Source: Lottia gigantea
Taxonomy: Eukaryota > Mollusca > Gastropoda > Lottiidae
Direction of reading: 5' to 3'
Length of the DNA stretch: 64,000 nucleotides
NCBI RefSeq assembly: GCF_000327385.1
Contig: NW_008709919.1
Coordinates: 1,394,530-1,458,529, forward strand
Shown: positions 22,620 to 35,259 of the stretch, piece after piece
How positions within the stretch are numbered: position 1 is the stretch's first letter
Layout: every line of letters begins with the position of its first letter
Program-made: the position numbers and the translations under genes
The notes under the pieces: generated by a model
Seen by the model: the letters and a program-made list of their open reading frames with translations, nothing else
Databases searched by the model: none
Told to the model about the DNA's origin: nothing

Positions 22620-23690
22620 ATCGACAGAAAATGAAAATGTGTTTCTAATAATAAAAACTTTGAAGATACATTGTCTTCGTATTCAATCATAAGCATGAAA
22701 CGAAAAGAGTCTGAAGTGTGAAATTTGATTCAGCAAATTCTTTATGATCCAAGACTTTGCATTACCAAAAATGTTTCATGTTTGTCAGTACCACTAAAGC
22801 AGAAGCAAACAATTACCTAAACTTTAGCGCCTACAGATAAGGATTTTGGAGGAAAATTTCAATTAAGTAAGGTCAGATTAGTACTTGTGGTCGATCAACT
22901 TCATGATTTTTTCATGTGATAATAGACAGCTTTACTTTTGAAATTCATCAAAAAAAATTTCAATAAGAAAGGTCAACTGTGAAAATCATCATTTCAGATT
23001 AATTATTATGAAGATTAAAAACGAAAAAGAAAATTTGAGACTATTTTTGACAGATTTCTCTACGTGGGGTTTCTAGGTTTTTAAGGGACGTGTTATACCA
23101 TTGTACGAGTAATAATATGAAGTTAAATTGGGGATTAAACTCTAGACAGGTGGATCAACTAGGTAAGAATACACATATCAACTAGTTTACTTCTTTTTCT
23201 CAGTGTTTTTCAAGTGTTTCACTGATAAACTATGTTCTTCAAGATAGGAGGTCAGATTCTGTCTACTTCACCGTCCGAGATAATGCCGATAAAAACCTAA
23301 TGTATATGTTTATAAGATTTGACAGAGATAAAGCCTTAAAAGGTTCGACAAGAAAATCGGCTTTTGCTAATTTGCATCCGCACTACCAGTATAAAGAAGG
23401 ATCGGATAGTCATTATTCTGAAAACACGGTGCCAATCCATGACTAGGTTTGTTAACTCGACACATCTACAGAAGGACGACCTAGCTTATGATGATTTGGT
23501 ATATTCTTTGCGTGCCCACGGGTGAATAAGCTTGTTCCCACGGTAATTCTGCTACCTTCAGTCTGAAAAATGAATTGATCTTTATTACATCCCATACCGT
23601 CGCGGGTCCAAACAACGCTACGCGAGCTTCAGCAAACAAATGTGAATTAATCTCGATCATTGTAAGAGTACCCAAATGTTGCTGTCTTGG
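22620..23690. other. Intergenic DNA, no gene seen
   Basis: A phrase with AAATTTCAAT and AAGGTCA occurs at 22853 and 22955. I see no coding or RNA signal. Confidence 0.4.
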
Positions 23691-23775
23691 CAAATCCCCT
23701 TTTCATCACTGTGTTCTCTGTCTTCATTAGCCAAATCGGGTGAAGAAAAGTAGGACGCATTGAATTTTCTAATGC
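23690..23775 (+). repeat. SINE 3' end fragment
   Basis: The stretch TCATTAGCCAAATCGGGTGA then AGAAAAGTAGGACGCAT matches the 3' end of the SINE family seen at 41675, 46960, 54360 (inverted) and 62390. Confidence 0.6.
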
Positions 23776-26700
23776 TTGATAATGATTGTAAACAACCGAT
23801 CGAATGACCGAAACTAAACTATTACAACATCATATAATCTCTCTCTACCTTTAAATGATAATCTTGTAATATCTATATGACATCGCACTAACTGAAATAT
23901 CAGTTTCAAAGGTAGAGGATGGGGATGATGGGTCCAAAGGTATTACGTGGTTGGTGATGTTGAGAGGTTTGACAAGTGTTTTCTTATCTCTAAGATGTTG
24001 GTAATCTAAGCCGATTTGTATCAGTATTTAGATGTTGTTGAAATCCTCTCCGTACACTGTATCATTTGAAGTTTGACTGATAACGACATCGAAGTCTGGC
24101 CATAAATGACTAGAGCTCATCTCAATTGAAAATTGAAACGACAATATTCTTTAGACGATTCGTCCCGATGAGCTAAGAAAGGGAGACAAGGGAGATTGTT
24201 CTATTTGATTTTATTGACAAGCTCTTGGGTCACAAAGCATGCTTGTGGCATGGTTATCCTTCTGAAACCTAAGATGCAACTGTAGGACAGGAATTGTCAA
24301 CATCATTTTAGGAGCTTCCTACGACTTCAGGACCCAAAAGTGCAAAGGCAATATATTGGCGAATGACATGACAATCATGTCCTAAGAGACCACAGTACGT
24401 AAAAAAAAGTGCTGGTTCTGCTGAATTCATTGACTTTCCGTTTCGGTGGTGATGCTTACGTGAGTCCCTGGACCACAGACCAAAGCTTGGATATGTTTTT
24501 TTTTATATTTTATTTTCCATGTAGCTTCATTGCCTTCGATTATCATTTAAATCGTCAGTTACATCAGATTTTTTATTTTGGAGTAACGGTACAGGGCAAC
24601 TATCATATAACCCAGTTCAATCAATAACTGTTGAGACGATACTTACTGAATGTTCAAGTAAATCAATTAAGTTGAATGTATTCTTTATGAATTGATTTGA
24701 AACATTATAATAGATCATATTTTCCGCTTGTGTCCCACAGCTTTGACACTGGTGCATGCTTGATCAACTATCAATAAATAAACCCAAGTATAATACTAGG
24801 GGCTCAATGATATGGGTTTTAATACGAATTCATGAATGATAGAAGTCAACGTACGGGTCAGAGCACTTCTATTTGAGAAATCATTCATCAACTGACTTCA
24901 AATTAATGGATATTTATAGCCCCTTTAACGGGATTATAATAATTGTAAGATTAGTTCAAAGGTTCGACTTCAGAATTTGACGTGCAGAGCTCACTGACAA
25001 CAATACATCAGTGAGGTGTCAGCGGAGTGATTAGGCTAATGAATATTAGTTAATAACTGTATACGATGAGAGCCTTAATATTTTGATGGTATATGTCACT
25101 CGATAGCATATAAATGTGCCGATTGTGAAGCCTCAACTGTAAATGAATAAAACCTTTATCTGATTGATTTTTGACATGTATATTGAATACTGTAAACGAT
25201 GTCGACCTTTCCCAGTAATTGTATCCTCAGTATATGTATTTATCAATTTAGGCAGTGTATGTATTAGTATTCCAAACGATTAAGTATATTCTTTGTTAAA
25301 CAAAGCCAGCATATGGAATGCGTATTCTCACGAAGTTTTTTTTATGTCTTCTTAAAGTCTAATATATAGTTGCATCTTAGTATCTTTGTACATAGTTATT
25401 GCTTATGCCCTGAAAAATATTCTGCATGCATTTTCTGCTGTGTCCAATGCGAAAACTTCTAATGACTGCAGCATAAGCATACTCTTTGAAACATGCACAG
25501 CCTTTCACATGCGGAGAGCGACGCTGTTCGAGTGGAAGCCTTCCATTTAGCATATTGCACATTCTACAGAAAATATTATTAAGTGAAACCTCAACGTTGT
25601 TCAGTTAGTTGGATGCGGTGTGCAATGCTGGCAATTTTGTCAGGACAGAGTCGACCTCTAGCGATTTTCTAATCGGTAAATTTTTTAACAGAGGGAAATC
25701 GTGTACTATTTAGACCGTAACCAGAATAAATGCCCAGGGTTTACTGAGGTGAAGCAACCGTCTTGTTGAAGAGATCAGCCACTGTTATGCGTCTATAGTT
25801 ATTTTCTCTTTTTTACTGCGCCTGCAAAAAATTAACAAGTCAGCATTAGTTAATTTAAACCTAATAAATGAATAAATTCAGTCTTTTTATTAGCAGTTAT
25901 TAATACTCGTAATATTTGTCGGTATACATCAAGGAGAGCTTAACCCACCTAATCTCTTTAAACCATGTTCACTCACACAAGAACACAAATTATGCGATAA
26001 AATCAATTTTTCTCATGATTAACTTCCGAACAAAGTAGATTTAATTTGAGGATTATATATTTTTATCAGATATACCCTGAGATAAATGTGTATTAACATA
26101 CGTAGATTATACGTAATGCATATATGAATAACAAAACTTAAAGACATTAACTCTACAGTGCATTGTTGGATTGCAGCTCTTATATTCAGCAGTCGCTAAT
26201 CTTGTGTTTTAAAATGCTTTGGGGTTGTATTCTATGACTTACTTTGTTCTATAATAAAGCTCTTTTAGTACACCCTCACACATATATCGACGTCACCCTT
26301 TTGTTCCGCCTTTTCAATTAACTGGTCTGCATGTTTTGGCATGATGTTTTTGTAAGTTTGCGATCCTTTCAATTTTGGTGATAAAAAACTGCTCAATTTA
26401 TATTGTTGCACTTGGCTTAACCGTGCCAAAAGATGTTTTGTTCCATAGCATGTTCACTCATCAGGCTACAGTATATAAGAATAGGTTAAGTTAAATTGGA
26501 TGAATATCACTCATTTGCTGTGGCGGTCAGAGTAATACCATGCATCATCTTGAATTAAGTTTAGGTGTCTGCATGAAGAAGGGTTTGACCTCGTGGAAAT
26601 ATAGCGACCTCTTTTATCTTTAATCTAATACCGGATACTCCATTCCTCTCCTTTGAAATTGACAGTCCGAATGTTTAGATAGTCGTACACAGTTGTAAGC

Positions 26701-28050
26701 AGATGCGATAGAAATGTCCACTACATATTTATGCTTTTATATTCCTTTTTGAATATGAACATAAAACGTATTGATTACAGACAGAAATAAGATGAAATAC
26801 TAAGATTAACATTTCTATTATCGGACAGGGGAACACATACAATTTGTTGGTACTTGGTGCTTAACTTGGGCTAAAAAGCGTAAAGCTAGTTTGTTGAGAA
26901 ATTACTTGAAGACAGTTTATCCACCAAATAATGTCAAATAACCACAAAAAATAATTGGATCAAGTCTAAATTCCAACCTAAAAAGGGAGTATCATCGATA
27001 GAACACATTCTTGGGTCACCAAGTGTATAATTTTTGTGCATCCAAACGCTATGCATAACTCTGCACCGGCGAGCCTGTCACAACATGGTTCAAGTTCATT
27101 TCATAATTAATGTTTATGATTTAGCATATAATTTACTGATGAAATTTATCTCATTTCGTGATCACCATTGTAATTGTTGTGCAACATGAATGCATCAAAA
27201 GTGCAGTTAGTGAAAAATTGTATGTATTTATTTACATTTAGTAAATGGGTAATGTTGAGTGTTATACGAGTATTTGCCAAATGACGGGCTCTTAAAAAGG
27301 GGGAATTTTCAAAAATATATTATGACAAATACTTCATCTACCTTTGCTAAAAGAAAACGAAAAAACAAGTACACACGATCAGAACCGTAAAACGAAACTT
27401 GAAATCCAAAATAACACATTGGTAATTCATTAAAATCAGCAAAATATTTAATGGTCAATTCATATGAGGAAGTATAATATCAATTCTAAATGAGAAAGTA
27501 TTTCATCATGAAATTGGTATCAAGTGTCTGGAAGATAAACAATATCCCGAATTTGCATATATTCTGCACGATAATTATACCTTGTATCTTCTTAAATATG
27601 CTTTTAACGCTATATTTTAGTAATTTTACTGCGACTGTTGAATGTGTATGCGGTTTTAATGACCAAGTGACTTTTTATGTGGCATTTATAGTATATTTGG
27701 TATAAGCTTGTAATGTTAACTGTCAAAGCACGCGGCTTCTAAAGAGGTGAACCAAGAGCATCAAGTGAGCTTGCAATCACATGCCGATGACTAACGTATT
27801 GGAGAATTAAAATTTAACCTGCCAATTTGAGGATAAAAAAGTAAATTGATATGCTTCAAGTAAGGATTGTACATTTATTAAATAGTCTATTAGATTCATT
27901 TATTGAAATCTGTAGTGACTAGTACGCTAATCCAGCCACCGTCTTTTTTATACTGATGATAAGACTAGTTGTCTGGACTCTACAAAACCATTTAATCCTT
28001 TTTTTTAAATCCAATCTTATCATTTAGAAGGATCTGAACTGCAATGGATT
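23776..28050. other. Intergenic DNA, no gene seen
   Basis: The open frames at 24409, 25377 and 27490 show no family resemblance. A minus-oriented copy of the GGGTTTCGTTTT dispersed repeat lies at 27355-27415. Confidence 0.45.
27355..27415 (-). repeat. Dispersed repeat copy (GGGTTTCGTTTT family)
   Basis: On the minus strand this reads GGATTTCAAGTTTCGTTTTA then CGGTTCTGATCG, then GTACTTG. It matches copies at 3555 and 55270. Confidence 0.5.
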
Positions 28051-28057
28051 AATATGA

Positions 28058-28375
28058 ATTTTGAAACTAATCGGCAAAATTTCTTGGCTTTTTTTTAATT
28101 TAGCCGTTTGAATTACGTTCGATAGAAGGCGTAGATTTCCTTAAGATGTTCATCCTCGTCTATCGAACAGTCCCTCCCCCAAAATTACCTTATTCAAACT
28201 TATTCATGTACATACTGAAAGTAATCGGGAAAATTGTCAGGGTTTTATTAGAATAGCGGTTTGAAATACTTTCTGATAGAAGGCCCAGGTTTTCTTAAGA
28301 TGTTCATCCTCGACAATCGTACAACCCCTCCCATAACATTCAAACTCATTCATGTACATACAGAAAGGGTTTATA
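28058..28375 (+). repeat. 154-bp tandem duplication
   Basis: Two copies share ATAGAAGGC, TTAAGATGTTCATCCTCG (starting near 28141 and 28295), CCCCTCC and ATTCATGTACATAC. They have diverged by small changes. A third, much weaker copy may follow near 28520-28600. Confidence 0.75.
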
Positions 28376-28509
28376 GTATTGCTACTAGTAGATCTTGCTG
28401 GGATGTCATCATAGTTGTCCCAATTAAAAATGTCCTGCACTATCGACGTGATTACAATCGAATTTGGCTTTTATTTCCAGTTCTATAGCCACACATTGAG
28501 AATAACATC

Positions 28510-29035
28510 ATGGTTTTAAGCAATTAATCCTCGAGAATCTCTATTCAATTATATATCCCAGGTTTTTATGATGACGACATTCATTTGAGTTTATATGAAC
28601 AATGGTTAAGAAAAGCTATGACACTGAGCCCCACTGAGGTTTGCCTTCGTTGCACGCCTTAGTTGCACAGTAAAATTTAATCAGGCTTCAAAGGCAATCT
28701 GTTAAGGCTAATAAATCCTTCATTTTAACATGCGCTATCTTCGTGTGATAACACTTAAAATCATAAAACTCGCTTTAAATATAAATAAAATCTTTTAATA
28801 TGGATATATAACATTTTGTTGCAAAAATAGAAAATATAGTAATTTTTGTTGAAAAATAATTTAAAAATATTATGAAAATTAAAAATTAAATTTGGAAAAA
28901 TAAAAATGTGTACAACTCTTATATGATTTTTAATACAAAAATTATGAAACTTTAAACTTACATATGAATTCCACATCAAATACAATATATCATTTAAATT
29001 GAAAAACTTGAATATAAATATACGCATTCAAAGTC
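28510..29035. other. Very AT-rich intergenic DNA
   Basis: From about 28780 to 29035 the sequence is nearly all A and T, with the long minus-strand frame expected of such composition (many Phe, Asn, Lys, Ile). It is not coding. Confidence 0.6.
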
Positions 29036-29235
29036 TAATAGTATGTACAATACGACATGGACGGAGTCGGCAAGGGTTTGAATTGAAATTTAAAAATGAA
29101 AATTGAACTTACATGTATATCATTTTGATATCAAATACAAAATATTATGATAATTTATAGGTTCTAAATATTAATATATCATACTTTCAAAGTATTATAT
29201 TATGTACAATACGACATGGACGGAGTCGATAAGGG
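29035..29235 (+). repeat. Direct repeat of a GC-richer block, spacing 161 bp
   Basis: TATGTACAATACGACATGGA then CGGAGTCG occurs at 29041 and 29202, embedded in AT-rich DNA that is also loosely duplicated. Confidence 0.75.
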
Positions 29236-29239
29236 AGTT

Positions 29240-30185
29240 ATCCTATCCCAGTAAGGGTTTCAGGATCAATACTATAAATATAATATAATCTATAATAAAT
29301 ATGAATATATAAATCTCTATCACACACTTTATCATAACAATAGGACAGTAGTAAGATTCTAGAACTACGAAAACGTTTCAAAATTCAAAAGTTACACTCT
29401 GAAACGAACATAGAGATCTGCATAATTACCTAGTAATAATTTAGAAAAGTAATACCAAAATTATCATCCTTCTATTTTCAGTCACACGACCATAGACCTG
29501 TACATTGTCAACCACATATTCCTATTGACGCAGAGGAAAACGATGGTTAAAATAGTGACGATTATCAATTCTGAACGCTATTTTGAAAATGGAAGTAGCA
29601 CATGATTCCAATGGAAGATTCATGTAAATGGCATGGAACAACCACTAGATGTTCCGGAAAGAAAAACTACTTGGTATATGATGACTCCATTCTCTTCGTG
29701 CGACTTGATGTATAAAAACAAAGTCATATCTGAGAATGGTAATTATAGAGCCAAAGTTAGCAGCACAGACATCAGTCCTAAAGTAACCAACTTTAACAGT
29801 CCCAATTTTTTTTTTATCAAAATCAAACGTTCAGACAGCAATCTTGTAGGACCTACTGGAGGCTGATTTAATATTCTTGTAGGGACGTAGCCTAAAAATT
29901 TTCTATGCTGTTATTTTTTCCCGATTTACATTCCAAAACAATTAACAGACCAAGCAATACATCACTCATACTCATTTAACACACCAAATAAATTACTATA
30001 TTACAAATATCACAGATAAGCCAATTGGCCACTTGATGAGTCTTTCCTTCGTAAAGGTTGGACAAGGAGGTAGACCGTTTACTGGTCTTGGCAGTTTTAA
30101 TGCTGACAAAATGATCATGATTTGCTAATGCTATTTGCTATATTTCTAATTATGTCTTCTCTTAAAAAAAAGAATAGAAGGTAAA
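29240..30185. other. Intergenic DNA, no gene seen
   Basis: A 77-codon frame at 29633-29866 has no family resemblance. Nothing else is supported. Confidence 0.4.
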
Positions 30186-30189
30186 GAAT

Positions 30190-30605
30190 TCTCAGATTTT
30201 CAGATGATCAGAAGGATCATGATTTTCATATCTTTGTAATTCAATTCTGACAAGACTTTCAAATTTTAAAGATATTCAGATCTTTACAAGATTTTCATAT
30301 CTTAAGAATTTCAAAATTTAAAAGGATTTTCAGATCTTAGAAATATTTTCAGATAACAAAGCTTTCAGACTTTCAGATCTTAACAAGATTTTCAGATCTT
30401 AACAAAATTTTCAGATTGAAAATTATTGAAACAAGATTTTTCATAACTTTACAAGGTTTTCAGATGTTATACAAGATTTTCAGATCTTTACAAGGTTTTC
30501 AGATCTTAACAAGATTTTTATATCTTATACTAGATTTTCAGATCTTTACAAGGTTTTCGGATCTTAACAAGGTTTTCAGATCTTAACAAGGTTTTCAGAT
30601 AAAAC
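30190..30605 (+). repeat. 19-bp minisatellite
   Basis: About 20 imperfect units of the type TTTTCAGATCTTAACAAGG are present, more regular toward the right end. Variants replace AACAAGG by TACAAGG or ATACAAGA. Confidence 0.88.
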
Positions 30606-30609
30606 AAAA

Positions 30610-33600
30610 GTGAATATATTATAACACAAATGTACTACATTGTAGTTTCTATCAAGGGTAGAATATGCTAATTTAATGAATTATATTTACACATGAATCT
30701 TCAATCACAGATAGATTTTGAGGGAAATGACTATCAAAAGCAGGTTGGTTATATTTATCACGATATGGACATGGACAGTTCTTTGATTGGATATTTTAAT
30801 CCATTCATTACTAGGACGAACAGCTCCTTTGATGGTAATACGATATGGCCAGTTCTCTGGTTGGTTATATGTATCTGTTCATTACTGCTAGATCCTGAAC
30901 AGGTCTAAATTTTGTTATATTGATCGAGACGTGACTATGAACTCTTCTCTTATGCTTCCAGACCTCTGAACAGTTCGTTGGTGAGGTATATCTGTCATAG
31001 GTTCCCAGAGTCATTACGGCGCACATAATGGACAGTAATGGTGTAGTAGCTCCGTCACCGGTCTATTCGTTACATTACTCCTTTCTTTTTTCGAAATCAA
31101 TTAAATGAACACAAACTTGAAACAGTCGCTCAAGGCTTCGATCCATAATGACGACTTGTGAGGATAAAACCACCATGATGGTAACAGTTGGGGGCTTCTT
31201 TTCTGAAATGAGATAAACAAACACATTAAAATTATAGTTTAGACGAAATAATTTTTATATGTCTTGATTTCCGAAAGTCCTAGTTTATAACTGATTAAAA
31301 TGATCAGAAGAAACCCATGTTGTACAACTGTCAGAAAAAAAACAACTATTGTAGAATGGAGCACAGAGAACTATTCGATTCGATTCGGTGTTGGTCATAA
31401 TTATCAATTTTATTCTTTTTCGGCCAGTGATAACATCTTTTTTTTTATATTTTTTAGATAGTGTAAAGTTAGAAGATTTTTTTCAAAACCAAATACTGTT
31501 TAAAAGTAAATCTCGTGACGAATCAGCATGTATGTACATGTACTGATAATTGAAAATCTTAAAAGGATTTAAAATAGATTTTCTAGTATCTTGAGATGTG
31601 TTGGGCAATGTCACCCGATGTCTTTGGTTCCTTTTTATTTCACAAAAAACAGGCTATGAGGACATGATTATCGCAAAAACCATTCATTTTTGATGGCGAA
31701 ATTATATGTTATTCTTTTTATAAAATGTAATAACAAAAAGGGAACGTGTCTAATAGGTAATGATGCAAATATGAGTATCATTGACAAACATACGCTAGAA
31801 ACCTCCAATCTATTCAAACAAATGTCAAGGGGAGAACAAGAAATAGGGTTCAACTCTAGGTTGGTATGTCTAATTTGAATATGGGACTAATTTACAGTCA
31901 ATATGACATGTAATTATTAATATACCTTACTCCTTTTTAAAAAGTTCATTTGAGTTATTAAACAGATAAGGCATGTAATCTCACTGATCACAAGTTAGGA
32001 TTGACATTGCCTTATCACTTACACTATTTACATTTGGGCCGATTTGAAGCAGGTGTTCTGGCATATTCACGACCTGAATTTCTAGAAGCATTTCAGGAAG
32101 CACTGCCACAAATAAAAGCATAACATAACAGCTCAAGGATTTGTATAGTCGATCCAAGACATTTGAGCACGCCAGGGAATATGTTAGGGGACGTCAACCT
32201 GGGGGTAACTACATGTATTCCAAAGGGGGTAATTTTAAGATTTTTAGGAGTTAATGGGGGAGCTTTCTTTTTTCGAAATCAAGTAACAAGCATGGCATTT
32301 TTTGATAGTTATATTTTGAGTCAGGCTACATTCTCAGACATTGAAGAAGATAGCAAGGAAAACCTTAGAGAAAATCACGAAATGTTAAAGATTTATAGGC
32401 GAACGGGGGTAATGCAAACAATCGAGGATACAGACAGGGGTAATGGAAATAGATAAATTGAAAACCCCAAGGAATACGCACTGGTAGTTCACTTTCTCGT
32501 TCTCTGTTCGTTACTACTTCACCTGAAAAACAATATTGCTCTCGTTTAGGCTTTGAATCAACCCGGATGTTCACTGTTGTCGACTATATGACATGACTAT
32601 GATACTTCATTACATCCCGGTATGAGACAACTTTTAAATGGTTGTACGTGGCGATTTTTAAGGGGTCGTGATATGGTTCTCCGAATAAAATGGAATCACG
32701 CATGACGCATTAGCATTTTCGATGTGACGGATCAAAAATTGTACACATAAATAGCATTAGTTTTATTTATTTAGTATATCTGATCTTAAAACAGCTTTTC
32801 ATATTTCAAGAAAAGTAGACATGATTTAAATCTAAACGTGATCGAACTTAATTGCTAGCGTTTGAATTATGAAAGCTTTATATATAATAAAATGCATTAA
32901 CTTATTAAATAATCTGAACGAGTGTTTTTGAATGTTAATGAAGGGCCACGGGTAATAGGTTTTAGTAAATAATTGTATAACAGAAACCGATATGAAGGGG
33001 GTGTTCCGGTGTAACCTCGTGCCATAAAGTCAGTTAAGTGTTTTACATTTTGTATTTCTACATTTAAAATACAGGTGTATGCCTATGGACTTAATAAATA
33101 GAAAAAAGTACATTGGCAACTTTCAATTGGTAACTTTCATTAAAAAAAACTGACATATTTATAGAAATGACCATTACATTGGGTATATGGTTTAGTTTAT
33201 GCAGTACTCTTACCTGATGAAGTGGAAAGGCATGCACATGACTAAACAAATTAAATAACTACTGGGACCTTAAACGTATTCGGAAGAGTTTTGCCTATTT
33301 TCTTTTCTGTGAGTTGGATTTCGCACTTGACGTCGATGGTTCCTGTACTTTCAGAATTAAAGACTTTTTGTAGTATTATAATTTGAATTGATACCACAGA
33401 TGGTTGGTTTGTTGGATGACAAGTTAACGTTCGCTTCCAGCGTAAGCTGATATCGCAAACTAAGTAGTTGTCGGCGATACCACAGACGTGGGAATTCAAA
33501 CAAATATGGTGCAAATAGATGTTATGAGTGCCCACTATACACACACAAAGGCTAAAATTTCTTTTGAATCTCTCTTTATATTATATTAATAACATGACCA

Positions 33601-34140
33601 TTAGTATTCCAAAATGGGTGTTTAAAGTGTCAATAAATCGGACAATACAACTTTAATATAACACCAGCTATTAAATAACTTAACATTTACTTAAATGTGT
33701 TATAACTTTTATATATTTCTTTACATCTCTTGTAATGGTTTAATTGATTGTTTTCTTTTCTATCTAGCTGCTAAAAGGTGTAGTATAAGTTTGAATAATG
33801 ATCATTTATACTCTTGATACCCAATTTGGGCAAGTACATCAGTGTTCCACGGGGTAACCAGTGAGCTAAATAAGGAATACTAGAAAGAAAAGAAAAATGA
33901 AGCGTAATACCAATTAAATGCATAGATCGAAGTACAAAAGCTTTAAGCTCCTGGGGTAGTTTTGAAAAATAAGTTTCCAAAACAGCTGATTTAAGGAAGG
34001 ATTTATTTTCGACCTCGCGATCTGAACTACAGCGTTCCACCCATTCTAAATCACTGATTTTCCCATTGAAGTGTCACAAACTTATATTCATCGGACATAT
34101 TATGGTATTATATCATTTGGGCTATTCTACAATTTAGATA
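30610..34140. other. Intergenic DNA, no gene seen
   Basis: At 33470-33590 there is a copy of the dispersed repeat also found at 62480 and 62715. Reading frames at 32163-32456 and 33251-33544 show no family resemblance. Confidence 0.45.
33470..33595 (+). repeat. Dispersed repeat copy (GCAAATxGATGxTATGAGTG family)
   Basis: CCACAGACG, GTGCAAATAGATGTTATGAG and CACACAAAGGCTAAAATTTC correspond to the copies at 62484-62560 and 62720-62810. The family is unidentified. Confidence 0.5.
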
Positions 34141-34145
34141 ATTAT

Positions 34146-34750
34146 ATTCAAGAACCACAATTTTGGTATGTCTGGTGACTACATTTTAATTTGTTCAAGG
34201 TCCACAATTCCGATATTACCTTTGATATGTTTCATACTCACAATATTGATATGTTTGAGGAACACATTTTGATATGTTCAAGAACCACAATTTTGGTATG
34301 TTTGAGAACTACATTTTAATTTGTTCAAGGTCCACAATTCCGATATTACCTTTGAAATGTTTCATACTCACAATATTGATATGTTCAAGGAACACATTTT
34401 GATATGTTCAAGAACCACAATTTTGGTATGTTTGAGAACTACATTTTAATTTGTTCAAGGTCCACAATTCCGATATTACCGTTGATATGCTCCATACTCA
34501 CAATATTGATATGTTCAAGGAACATATTTTGATATGTTCAAGAACCACAGTTTTGGTATGTTTGAGGACCACATTTTAATTTGTTCAAGGTCCACAATTC
34601 CGATATTACCTTTGATATGTTCCATAATCAGAATATTGAAATCTTTTGGGAACTAAATTTTGATATGTTCGAGGATCACAATAAAATTTTCAGGAAACAC
34701 ATTTTGATTTGTTCAAGGTCCACAATTTTAATATGCTCGAGGACCACAAT
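34146..34750 (+). repeat. Higher-order satellite-like array, 130-bp period
   Basis: The phrase AGAACCACA begins at 34151, 34281, 34411 and 34541, an exact 130-bp period over four copies. Each 130-bp unit is itself built from five or so related sub-units of about 25 bp of the form GATATGTTCAAGGACCACAA. Copies decay toward the right end. Confidence 0.9.
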
Positions 34751-35255
34751 TTAATTTTTTAATTATATTGTAGTCTGTAATAAGTATAACAGCTCAATTT
34801 CGCCTAAGTGAAGAAGTAACATAAATGACCACGGTTTCGAAATTCAAGAATTAAAAACTGATATTGATTTTAAAATAGATTGAATGATGTAAAAAAAATG
34901 CAAGATGAACAACTTTGCAATGAAAATCTTTACCATGACATAATGTAGCCTTTCAACTCATACCATACTATGAGTTTGGGCTTTTCCATAATTTTGATTT
35001 GTTCAAGGACTACAATTTTGATATGTTCAGGGATCACAAATTTGATATGTTTAAGGACGAATAACCTATATTTCGTCTAGTTAAAGAAGAGCTCCTACAT
35101 TGTCAGAATGTATATCAAGACTAAGTTCCAGAATGGAAAAAAATACAGTGCAATACATTGTATGGTGTCAAAAACGCAACATGAACAACTTATCACTGAA
35201 AATTAGTCATGAAAATCTCAACCATGACATAGTGCAATGTTTAAACATGTCGAAA
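34675..35255 (+). repeat. Diverged direct duplication of about 280-300 bp following the array
   Basis: Both halves start in GATTTGTTCAAGG sub-units and continue with a TTTCGCCTAAGTGAAGAAG-like block (34798 and 35071). They then contain ATGAACAACTT, TGAAAATCT and ACCATGACATA blocks (34905-34945 and 35180-35230). Confidence 0.65.
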
Positions 35256-35259
35256 TCAT

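Noticed and set aside
32163-32456. 97-codon plus-strand frame
   Set aside because: Composition drifts along its length, it matches no family and it lacks splice context.
33214-33240. CTGATGA...GAAA as a second hammerhead core
   Set aside because: Only four bases separate the two blocks, which leaves no room for stem II, and no cleavage triplet follows in place.
30190-35060. Regular short repeats as a possible CRISPR array
   Set aside because: The units are contiguous tandem repeats without unique spacers, in eukaryotic DNA.
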